DNA of 64,000 nt, taken from assembly GCF_021554725.1 (NCBI RefSeq), contig NZ_JAIZDP010000002.1, forward strand, positions 62,001-126,000, given 5' to 3'. Positions 1 to 12,000 of the stretch are shown here, piece by piece (the first letter of the stretch is position 1; the number at the start of each line of letters is the position of its first letter). The notes under the pieces were generated by a model that saw nothing but the letters and a program-made list of their open reading frames with translations, had not been told where the DNA came from and did not search any database. The translations under genes were made by a program, and so were the position numbers. Source of the stretch: Sinomonas notoginsengisoli. Lineage in GTDB: Bacteria > Actinomycetota > Actinomycetes > Actinomycetales > Micrococcaceae.

Positions 1-3000
1 GCCTGTCACGGAGCCACCGACCGTCGTCTGGGTCGTGGCGACCGCCGTCGATCCGGGAACCCACGAGGCGTCGCCGCGGCCCACGCGGATCGCGAGGTTC
101 GTCGTGCCGTCGACGCCGAGGCCGCCGACGTCTGCCGTGCCCTTGCCATACGCGAACACCGCGGTGTGGGACTCGATCGTCGCCGCCGTGCCCGCGGTCA
201 CCGAGCCCTTGACGGTCACGGTCGTCGAGTAGTCGGCGAGGATCGTCTCGCCAGATCCGCCGCCCGCGAAGAGGCCCCCCGAGCTCGAGGACGCGATCAT
301 CGTCGGGTGCAGCTCGGAGTTCGCCGAAACGGTCACGCCCTGGGCCGCGCTGAGCGCCGCGTTGGTGTCGACGAGAATCGTGTTGCCCAAGTAGAGGTGC
401 GTGTCCGCGCTCGCCGAGTTCACCGAGATGAGCCCGCCGCTGTCGTTCGAGGAGACCGTCTTGCCCGAGACGATGCCGTGCGTCGTCACCGTGACGGATC
501 CGCCGTCGAGCGTCGCACCGTTGCCCACGGTCGCGCTCAGGGTGGATGTGGCCTGGACGAGGGATGCCGCCGTCGAGACCGAGATCGCGCCGCCTCCGCC
601 ACCAGTCGCGGACGCCGAGACGATGAGGTCTCCGCTCGTCGCGCCGAACGGGATGTTGTCTCCGATGCCGTGGAGCCGCTGCGTGCCCGCGCCGCTCGCG
701 GGGGCGATGTCCTCGACGAGCGTGTAGACGAGGCTCCCGAGGCCCGAGACGCCCGAGGGGACGGTCGGCGCCGAGAGGTCGATGCCGTCGCGGGCGAACG
801 TGTGGAGCCCGCCCGTCTGGCCAGAGGCGATCGTGTAGGTCTTGGCAGCGCCGCCGGGCGTGTCCGAGAGGGAGAATGACGACGAGCACGCGCCGCCGCA
901 GCCGACGACATAGTAGCCGTGTCCGTCCGTGAGGCCCTGGATCGGTGCGTTGGCGGCGTACCAGAGCTGCTGGACGACGGCCTTGCCCGCGGGCGACGTG
1001 TCCGGCGCGAGCGTGAGCGCAGCCTGCGGCTGGTTCGTCGACGTGCCGCAATCCGCCTTCAGGCCCGTCGCGTGGCACAGCGAATCGGCGAACTTGTACT
1101 CCTGGCCGTTGACCCGGATGAGGTAGTAGTATCCAGCCGCGATGCCGATGTTGCTGCCCGACTTCGGCGAGTAGTAGACGCGCGTGCCGGTCGAGAAGCC
1201 CATGTCCAGGAAGTTGCCGGGGTTGGACGGGTCCTCCACCGCGAAGAAGACGTCGTTGGCGTCGTTGCCCGTCGCCGTGACCCACTTCTTCTGGCCGCCG
1301 TCCCAGAGGACGTTCACCTGGCCCGAGCTGAACGTCGCGACCGGGCCCGGCTGGTAGTACGTCACGAAGTCGCCGTCGTGGAAGCTGTTCGAGGCCGTGA
1401 TGACGCCGGTCCCGCCGTTGATGCTGCCCGCGTTGACCGAAACGCTCGCCGCGGTGAGGCCGATGGGCTGGAGCTTGACGCGGAAGGCGTCGAGGAAGTG
1501 GACGCGGTAGCGAGTGTTGTTCGTGAGCCCGCCGACGTCCGAGGTCACGCCGCCCGCTCCGAGCGGGACCGCCGAGTACCAGACGACGTCGCCCTCATGC
1601 AGGTGGTGCTGGCGGAGCCCGAAGTCGATGACGTCGTTCGCCGCGTCAACGTTCGTGCCCGTGAAGACCGCGCCGAGCTCGAGGCTCGTCGGGCTCGTCA
1701 CGATGACTGAGTACTGTGCGCCAGCGGTGAGGCCCGCGACAACCGGGTGGCCCTGCGCGTCGTACGTCACGACGTCGCCCGTGTTGGCGCTGTGGTTCGC
1801 GGTGAACGTGATCGTGTTGGCAGCGTCCGAGACTCCGCCCACGCCGTCGAACGTGCCGTCCGAGGCCGGCGGGAGCGGCGGGTTAGCCGACGCGTCGACG
1901 CTGATCGAGCCCGCGGCCTTGATGCTCGCGCCGCCCGTCACGGACGCCGTCGATGTCGGGGACATTGTCGCCGTCGCGCTGAACGAGCCGATGTTGATGG
2001 CGCCGCCCGTCGCGCTTGACGTGCTCGCGTCCGAATCGGCCAAGCCGATCGACTGGGCGCTGATGTTCCCGCTGACCCGGATGACCGACGTCGAACCGCC
2101 GAGGACAACGCCGACGGTCGGGGTGCCGTGGCTCGTTGAGGTGGAGTTCGCGACCGACAAGAGGCCGCCGCCGCTCTCATCCATACCGGCGACTGCGGTG
2201 TCGTTCCCCTTGGCCATGACCGTGAGGGTCGCGGCACCCGGAGTGCTGTTGACGCCGTCGAACATGCGCACGTTGCCGAGGACGGACGCCGTCGTCGTGC
2301 CCGAGGCCTCAGCGTCCGGGTTCGAGTCCACGGACACGTTGAGGATCGCGCCGCCCGCGTTCTCGAGCTTCGAGTGCGCGAAGTTGCCGCTCACCGCCCG
2401 GACGGCGATGACCCCTCCCGGCGCGGCGAGGGTCGCGCCCGCGGCGAGCGTTGCCGTCGTCGTCGATGCGGCCTTCGCGAAGAGGTTGTTGCTCGAGATC
2501 GCGAGGCCCAGGGCCGCCGTGAGCGCACTGCCCGAGGCGTCGACGAGGTGGTCGGTGAGGAAGTTGGAGCCGTCGAAGTTGTGGTAGGCGAAGAGGGAGA
2601 GGGTTCCGCCGCTGGAGACGCTCCCTGTCACGCCGGAGGACACCGTCGAAGAGTCGGTCGCACTGACGGTCGATACGCCGACCGCACCGAACCCGCCGAA
2701 CGAGACAGCGCTGTAGTCCGCGACCGTCGAGTTCTGCTCGATCGCCTGGATAGTGACGTCTCCTGTGGCGGCGATGCTTCCACCGACGCCGGCCGAGACG
2801 CCCATGTCCGTGGTGGCCCGGTAGGTGCCGCTCGTGACACCGGCCCCGAGGCCACCGGCAGCCGCGCGGCCATGGACGGTGGATGCCGAGTTAACCGTCG
2901 ACCCCACGGTTAGCGTGGTCACACCGGTGGCAGTGCCATTGAAGTCAGCCTTGACGTGCCCGCCCACCTCGGCCGTGGGCTGGGCGAGCCCAACGCCGGC

Positions 3001-6000
3001 CACGATTCCCGCCGAGAGCGAGCGGGCCTCGGCTGTCGCGGCGTTGAACGCGACGCTCGTCACCTGGACCCAGCCGGGGCCACTGAGGGCCGTGCCTGTG
3101 CCGATCGTGGTGGAGACCTCGGGCCTGCTCGTCGCCGTCGAGCTCGCCGCCGTCACCGCACCGCCCACGGCGATGCCCGTGAGGCGCACCCGCGCGAAGG
3201 CCGGGTCGACGGTCGACGGGGTTGAGTCGCCGGCCAGGGTCACCGAGGGGCGGATTGGGTTGCCCGTGGAGTCCACGTTGACCCGCGCCGAGACCGTCAC
3301 GCCAGTGCCGTGGAGCTCGCCGCCGCCCACCGTGAACGCCTGAACGGTCGGACGGAAGTCGGACGTGGCCGTCGTCGCGCCGGCGCTGAAGCCGCCCGCA
3401 ATGCCGATACCGCGGCCGTCGGCAATCGCAGTAGCGTTCGTCGAGGCAATGAACTCCACCGTCCCGCTCGAGGCGGACACCTTCGCCGAGCCGCCCAAGA
3501 ACGCCTTCACTGTCGGGGCCGACGACGTGATTTCGGTGACGATGACGAGGTTGAATCCGAGGCCGACGCTGATCATGTCGGTGAAGGCCATTGGCGCCGA
3601 GGTGAGGCTGGCCGTGATGGAAGCCGCTTTACCAGACCCACTCACCGTCACCGCGGCCGGGTGGGTCGCATCGGCGGCCGCACCCTCGGGGCCGACGTAG
3701 GCCTTGACCACTGTCACGTCCGTCGCGTGGGTCTTGATGAATGCGCCCGAGGCCAGGCCGACCGTGATATTGGACCCGGCGGGCGGGGCATTCGTCGCCG
3801 TCGGCGTGCTCGTGCCGCCCGCGGACAGGGTGAGGTTGCCGGCGGTCAACGTCGCACCGTCGTCGATGTGGGCGGCGATCGTGCCGGCCGTCGTGGCCTC
3901 GAGGTCGATGAAGGCGATCGAGACCGCTGCAATGGCGATGTCGACGTTCGTGACCGTCGCGGAGGCGTTGCGCGTTGCCTCGAGGTCGGCGACGCCCGTG
4001 CCGAGCGAGACGGTGCTGCCTGCACCGACGTAGGCCTCGGTCGTGCCGTCCACGTTCGCCACCGGCGTCGCGCCCGTGCCGCTGAGCAGGGCGAGGCCGA
4101 GCATCTTTGCGGTACCGGTGGCCTTCGGAGTCGCGATCGCCTTGGCCGTGAGGGAACCGGCGACGACGGCGCTGCCGCCGGCCACATAGGCGCGCGTGGA
4201 GCCATGGATCTGGGCCTCGGGTGTGAACACCTGGACAGAGAGCCCGGCGCCGGAGGCGCCGCCCGACTCCGCGGTCGCGGTATCGAACGAGGTGGCGGTG
4301 AGAGCAATCGCGCCCGCGCGCACGTTGGCGGAGCCGATGCCCGCCTCGGTGGTTGCGTTGGAGCCGATCTCAGCCTTCGCGGAGGCGATCTGGGCCGCGA
4401 TCGCGCCCATCGTGATGGCCTTCGTGGTGGCCTCGGCGAAGTTGTGGCTCTCGGCCGTCGCCGAGGCGGCCGAGCCCGTGATCGCGGTGCCGTCGAGACG
4501 GATGTCCGTGCCGCCGTCGACCTTCGCGGTGGGGACGGAGACGCCGAGGGCGGCAAACCCACCGGCGCCAAGGACGGTGCTCGCCTCCGCGTGGTTGTGC
4601 GAGATCGCGGTGACCTCCACGAGGCCGCTCGAGTTGAGGGCTCCGCCGGCCTGCCCGAGGACTTCGACGTCGCTGCTACCGCCCACCTCGGAGAACGCCA
4701 TGCTTCCGTTGCCCGCGAAACCCAGGCTGCCGGTGACGACGAAGATATCAGCAGTGGCATTGTTCGTCCCGCTCGCGTGCACGCCGATGGCCGCGGCACC
4801 CGGGGTCGCTGCCGACGACGTCGTTGTGACCACGCCGTACACCTTCACACGCGCAGCCGAGTTGTCGTGGGCGGCCGCCGCCATCACGCTGAGCGCTGCG
4901 ATGCCGCCAAGGTTGCCGAGAGTGGCCGTCGCCGCAGCCTTGTTGCCGGCGTTGCGGGTCCCGGCCTCGATGAGGGCCGCGCCGGAGCCACTTATAGAGG
5001 CACCAGCGCCGATGGTGGCCTCAATCTTCGCGTCCGAGATGATATCGGCCGTTGCCACGCCGCCGGACAGTCCCACGACCGATACGCCGATCGTGGTAGA
5101 CGACGCTGTAGCGGTGTTGTCCGCGAAAGCCTGCACCGTGATCGTGGCGGCGTTCGACGCGAAACCGTCGGCCTCGGCGGTCGTGTGGCCGGAGACCGTG
5201 GCGAACGCGAGGAGGGCGGTGACCTGGACGCCGCCCGCACCGCCGCCCGGTGCGGTCGCGATCGCGGAGTTGCTCGCGGTGGCCTTGGCCAAGAACGGGG
5301 CCGGTGTGCTGAAGGTGATCGCCGATGTCGGGCCCACCAGGGCCTCGGTCGAGCGGGAGTTGACCACGCGGGCGACCGTCACAGAGACCGCGAGCACGCC
5401 CGTCGCAACGTTGAGGGTTCTGGCCGCGGCCGTGTGGACGCCATCGGCCGTGACGCTCACGCCTCCAGCGCCGAGGGTGCCGTGCGCCCCGCTCGAGGCA
5501 GTCGCCGTGCCCCCGAGCGTCACGAAGGCGAGGTCGCCCGCGAATCCACCGGCCACGCCGGCCTGGAACGCGATGGCCAGAAGGTCGTTGGTCGCGTTGT
5601 CGACGACAGAGACGTTGAGGTGGTCAACCGGGCCCACGGCGCCGACGGCGATGTTGCCCACCGTCGCGCTGGCTCCGCCGGTCACGTTCACAACCGCGGC
5701 GGACACGCCCACGGCCACGGCGCCGAGCCCGATGCCGATCGCGTAGCTGTTCGCACTCCGCTTGGCGTATGCCGCGACCTCGATGCCGCCGCCTGCCTGG
5801 GTGATGCCCTGACCGGTGACAGGGCCGTTGAGCGTTGCAGCAGTGGTGCTCGAGTCGATGTGGGCGTTCTGGGTGCTCGAGTCGTTGATCACCACGACCT
5901 GAGCGCCGATGGCGATGGCGCCCGCAGCCCCGACGAAGCCCACACCCGTCACGGTCTCGTCGTCCATGCGGGCCTTGACGCTCACGCCGCCGCCCGAGCC

Positions 6001-9000
6001 GGAGCCCGCCTGGATCGTGGCGGTTCCGCCGATGCCGGCGTTCGTCGCACTGTTGACGTTGAGCACGAGCACGGAGACGCCAAGCCCTCCGAGCCCTGCC
6101 GCACCCGCGCCGGCAACGCCGAGCACGTGCAGCCGGTCGATGGCCCAGACGTTGACGTGTCCGCCCGCGATCACCGTCGCATCGATCGTTGCTGCGGTGC
6201 CGCCGGTGGGAGACGTGCTGAGGGCCGCAGTACCGAGATTCGTGGTCGGCGCAGCCGCTGCGATCCTGGCGCTCGCGGCGGAGAGGCGCGCGGCGAGGCG
6301 TGCGTTGGTCGACGACTCGGTACCGGAATTGAGGCGCCACGCGGAGTTGTGCGCGGGGTCCAGGCCGCCGGAGGCGATGTTCGACGTCGCTCCGTACGTG
6401 CTGCCGTTGTAGCTGACAAGCTGGCCGGACGTGTAGCTGACCGCGGAGCTCCACGTGGGCGCCGGGCCGGATGTCGTCGTTCCGTCGAGCGTGTGGCTTT
6501 GGTAGCCGTTCGAGCCGCCGCCCTGGGCGGTGCTGCCGGCCTGGGTGACGCTGTTGCCCGCGTCGCCGCTTGTCGCGTTGGACGGACCGCGCCAGTGGGC
6601 CGTGTCAATCGTCGGGTTGCTACCGCCGGCGGCGATGTTGTCCGTGGCCGTGTACTGCGTGGTGCCGTAGCTGACCACATCGCCCTTGGCGTAGGAATGC
6701 GTGCCGTCCCAAGGCCCGCGGCTATTGCCACCGTTGCTGTCCTGGTACGTCGTGACGGGCGTGGTGCCGATGCTCCATACGGACACCGAGGCTGCCACGC
6801 CCACCGCACCGATGGACAGGCTCACCGCGAAGGTGCTGACCTGCTTGGTCGAGAGTGCGTAGACCTCGACGCTGCTGAGCGCCTTGACGGTCGAGGGGCC
6901 ATCGATGTGGGCGAGGACCGAACTGTTGGCTGTGCCAATGTCAACCCCGCCGGAGACCCCGACGAACCCGCCTGCCGCACCGCCCGCGATCGTCAGGGAT
7001 GCGAAGTCATCGGTCGCTGTGACACTCACGCCCTGGGCCGTGGACGCTCCCGCCGCAGTGTTGATCTGGCTGTAGCCGCCGATCGACGCCGCCGTCGAGG
7101 TCGTCAGGAGGGTGACCTGGACGCCACCGGCGACGCCGACGAACCCGCCGCCGATCGCTGGGACAAGCCCGAAGATGTTCTCGCTCGAACCCGCGTGGAC
7201 GATCACTCCGGAGAAGGACTGCGATCCGCCGATCGTGCCGTTCGGGATGCCAGCCACCGGGGCGCCCTTGGCGAGGGCGTCCACGACGCTCCCAGCGCCG
7301 AGGTAGGCGCGTACCTGCTTGTCGAGGGTCGCGACGCCCACCGCCGCACCAACCCCCACGTACCCCCCGGCGAGGGCGACCGTTATGAGGAGGAGCTTTG
7401 TCGCGTCGTTCGCGGACACGAGCACGTTATTGCCGGCCGAGAGCGTAGCACCGTTGCCCGTGCAGGCGAACGGATCGGAGCCGCCCGGCGTGCCGGTGCA
7501 CGCGAACGTGTGCACGTTCAGGATGGTGACGGCCACCGTACCGGCTACGCCCACCGTTCCGCCGCCCGCACCGACGGCGAACGAGAGCACGGTGTCCTTG
7601 CCGTCTGCCGTCACGGCGATCGTGTTCTGAGCGTTGGCTGCCGTGCCAGTACCGATGTAGGCGTAGGTGTCAAGACTGACGACGCGGACGGCCACCGGGA
7701 TCGAGACTCCAGCAGTGCCGCCGATCGCGACGGTTGCGGCGATGCCGAGCTGGTAGAACTGGTTGGCCGCGGAGACCTGGACCGATTGGCCCGGGTCGGC
7801 GCCTGCGACGTTGGACGCGCACGTTGCTGAGCAGTTGACCTTCGCGTTCGCGCCAATGTGCGCGGACGTGTGGACCGTGACGACGGCAACCGAGCCAGCG
7901 ATCGTGACTGCGGCGGTGCCGGCGAAACCAAGGCCAATACCGAAGGCTCCGATGCTGTCCGAGTTGGTGGCGGTCACCGCGACGCCGCGGAAGCCCGTCG
8001 TCGTTCCCGGGGAGATGGCGCGCGGGCCCATGGCGCTCGCGTCGCCCGCGGGCGCGTCGCCTTGGCGGACAATGCTGTGAGACTTCCCGGTCCAGCCGCC
8101 GCTGAGGGTGATGACGCTGCCGCCCTTGTCGGAGGGCTTGTCGAGGAGCTGGAACCAGCCGCCTCCGAGGTCCTTGTAGTAGTACGTGCCGCCGTCCACG
8201 AGGCCGCCGATCGGCGTCCCTCCACCGGAGCTGTAGACGACCGCGTCGTTGTTGCTGACGGTCCCGAGCGCGTAGGGCAGCTTGATGCGGTTGCCCACGA
8301 GGTCGACGGCGTTGTCCGGGTTGAAGCGCGGTGTCGCATCCTGGGTGACGTTCGCCTCGGAGGTTTTGAAGAGCCGGTGGCTCTCACCCGTGGCGCCCGT
8401 GAGGGTGATCGGCGAGCCGCTGAGGTCCGCCCCGGCGAACAGCTCGAAGTGGTTGGGATCGATGACCTTGACGTAGTACTGGCCGCCTTGCGTGAGCTGG
8501 CTGAACGGGGTGCCGTAGCCGGCGTCGTACTGGACCTGGTCTCCGTCGGAGAACCCGTGGCTGTCGACATGGATCACCGCACCGGCCACGTCGCTCTGAG
8601 CGAAGCGCGGATCGTGGGGCGTGACGGTGTAGGAACCGCTCGCGACGTCGAGTCCGGCAGCGCCCGCGCCGCTGACGTTCGCGTAGTTGCCGATCCAGGC
8701 GTGGGTCTCCTTGGAGACCACGGGGACGGCGACGGCGGCACCGACCGCGGCGGTGCCAGCGGCCGAGATGTTGCCCGCGATGACGTTGAGGGTGAGAGCC
8801 TCGTCCGCACTCACCCGCACGGTGCCGCCCATGGTAGCGGTGACGCCGTCGGAGGCGGAGGCGCCGTCGTCGAGGTACGCCTTCGTGGTGACGGTGATCG
8901 CGGGGACTGCGGCGTTGACGTTCACGGCCGCGGTTCCGGCGAAGCCGCCGCCCACCGAGATGGACGTGAGCTTCTCGCTCGAGACCGCATCGACTATCAG

Positions 9001-12000
9001 GTTGCCCGAGCCCGCGATCGTCGTCCCATGGCCGACCCAGGCCTCGGTGTCCTTAGTGAGGACCTCGACGTCGACGCCGACGCCGACGCCAGCCGTGCCG
9101 CCGACGGTCAATACGCCCGCGAGGCTGAGGACCTTGGTGGTGTCCTTCGCGTACACGGCCGTTGACGTGCCCTGGGTGACGGTCGCGGACGCATCGATGT
9201 GCGCCTTGGTCGTGTCGCTCGTGACGTTGACGACGACGGAACCCGCCACCCCGGCCGAGTTGCCGCCCGCACCGCCCACGGCGAGGAAGAGGTAGTTCGC
9301 ATCCTGCGTCGCCACGACAACGAGTCCGGTCCCGCCCGCGTGGACGGTGGTGCCCGTTCCAACAGTCGCCTCGACCGTGGAATCGCGCACGACGACGACG
9401 GCGGACGCGCCGACCCCGGCCGAGCCGCCGCCCACGGCGATGTTGCCCGCGGCGAGGTTCACGGTGCCGGTCTTCGATGCCGTGACGGCCACGCCGCTCT
9501 GGCCGGTCACCGACGCGTTCGAGCCGATGGCTGCGGCGACCTTCGGCGACGACCCGCCCTGGTTGAGGACGACGACGACCACGGCGCCGGTGACAGACGA
9601 CGAGTTGAGCGAGACGCCGCCGGCGACGGAGACCTCGGTCATGGTCTCCGCCGATTCGGCGTCGACGGTGACGGTCCCGCCCGCGGTGACGAGGGCGCCG
9701 TTGCCGATCGACGCCACGGCGTTGATGTTGAAGACGTCGACGATGACGGTCAGGCCGACCGCGGCGGAGCTCTTGGAGAGCGAGAGCGCGCCCGCGAAAT
9801 CGATGAGGGTGAGGCCGCCGGTGGCCTTGACCGTGAGCGACTGACCGGTGCCGCCGAGGCCGATGCTCTGGTTGACCTTGGTTCCGGCGCCGAGCGTGGC
9901 CTGGGTGTCTATCGAGAAGATCTGGATGATGAACGAGCCGCTCACGGCCGCGCCGCCGCTGCTCGCGCCGCCGCCTGCGGCGACATTCGTGACGGACGGA
10001 AGCGTGATCTTGCCCTTGAGCGGGGTCTCGGGCTCCTGGCCCGCGAGGGTCGCGGACGCAGTCACCGAGATCGCCCCGGATGCGTCGAGCGACGTGGGGG
10101 TCAGGGCCGTGGAGTCGACCGTGGCCTTCGTGCTGATCTCGAAGTAATTCACGGCGATCGCTCCGCCGATCGCGGTGCCGTTGCCCTTCGAGAAGCCGCC
10201 GGAGAGGGCGATGTTCGAGAAGATGACCGCATCCGCCGCAGAGACGGTGATGCCGCCCGCCGGCGCGGAGAGCACCGCGCCTGTCCCCACGGACGCCGTC
10301 GTGGTCAGGAGCAGGATCTGGACGGCGGCGGAGGCCGCGACACCAGCGGTGTTGTTGCCGGCGCCGGCGGAGATGCCCCAGATCACGAACGTGCTGTGCT
10401 TGGCGTCCGGCGTCCCAGCGTTGACGGTCACGCCCGTCTGCCCGGTGACGTGCGCGCCCGCGCCGATCGTCGCCGTCGTGGTGAGGACCTGGACATTGAG
10501 GCCGATCGCGGCGCCCACACCCGTGTCCTTCTGGAGGTCGATCGCGCTGCCCATGCCGCGTGCCGTTGCCTCGGCGAGCATGAGGCCTTGGACGGACACC
10601 GAGCCGCTCGTCGCCGTGACCGTGACGCCCGCCGCGATGCTGCCCGTCGTCGTCGCCATGACCCAGTTGACGCCGATGGCCGCGGCGACGCCCGTCCCGC
10701 CGCCCGAGCTGCCGGACTGCGAGCCGGACTGGGAGTTCGCGCCCGTCGCGCCATTGGAACCGTTCGTGCCGCCGGACGAGGAGGGCATGCCCGCCGTGGC
10801 GGATTTCGTGGACTGCGTGTTCGGGTTGCTGCCGTTCGCCTGCTCGTTGGCCTTCGAGTCGCCGCTCTTCGTTTCGGAATCGCTCGAGCCCTTCGCGCTC
10901 GCGACCGACTTCGCCTCGCTCGTCATCTCCGAGGAGGCGAGCACGTCGACCGAGCCGGCCGTGACATCGCGGGCGATCGTCGCCGTCGTGCTCCAGCTGA
11001 CGACGGCGTTGACCGAGACGTCGATGCCCACCGCGGTGCTCTTGCCCGCGGCGTCGGCGTTGCCCTCTGTCACGATCCGGTTGACGTGCGTCGCATGGAC
11101 GACGACGGCGCCCGTGCCGGCAGAGGTGGTGTAGCCGGGCCCGCCTGATGCTGGGGTTCCCAGGCGGGCCTCGACAGTATCTCCGACGCTGACGACGAGG
11201 GCTACGACCGGGGTGACCGCAGTGCCACCCGAGGTGCCGCCCTCCGCCGTCGTCGGAAGTTCGCGGAGGCCCATCGCGTCGACGGTGAGGGATGTCCCAC
11301 CGGTGAGCGTCGCGCCGTCCTGTGCGCCTGCCCGCACCGTGTTGTCGGGCAGGACCGTGAGGGCGACGGACGCGCCGACGCCCGTCGCGGAGCCGACCTC
11401 GGCCTTCGATGTGGCCTTGGCGAGGTCGTAGGAGTTGGCGAGTGCGGTGATCGAGACGGCGACCGTCGTGAGGGTCGCGGACGCGCCGGTCTGCAGCAGC
11501 GCGGCCGTGTGCTCGGTGACGATGTTGATCGCGAGGGCGCCTGCCACGCCCACGGAGGTGGCCTTGCCCACGCCGGCGTACGCGGTGGCCGTGACCTCGT
11601 GCTCCCAGAGCCGGAAGACCTGGCCGTCGGTCGGGCTGTCGGGCAGGTGGTCGCCGTCGGTGACGGTGGTGCTGGCCGCGGCCCACGTGTGGCTCGCTGA
11701 GCGCTTGTAGATCCCGGGCGCGTTGCTGCCGTCCTGCTGGGTGAGCTGGAAGAGCGTGTCCTTGGAGGTGGAATCGGCCGGAAGGGCGTCGAAGTCGTCG
11801 TACGCGTCCTTGGTCACGAATACCCAAGCTGTGCCGTTCCACTGCCAGACGCTGCCGGTCGGGTGGCTGTCCTTGGGCGCCGCCAGGACGAAGAGCTGGT
11901 TCGCGCTCGGTGCGCTGGGGAGGGTGTCGCCCGAGGCGATGGAGGCGCCGGCGTCTGTCTGGAGCACCCACTTGGCGGTCGCGCCGTCGTACTTGTAGAT

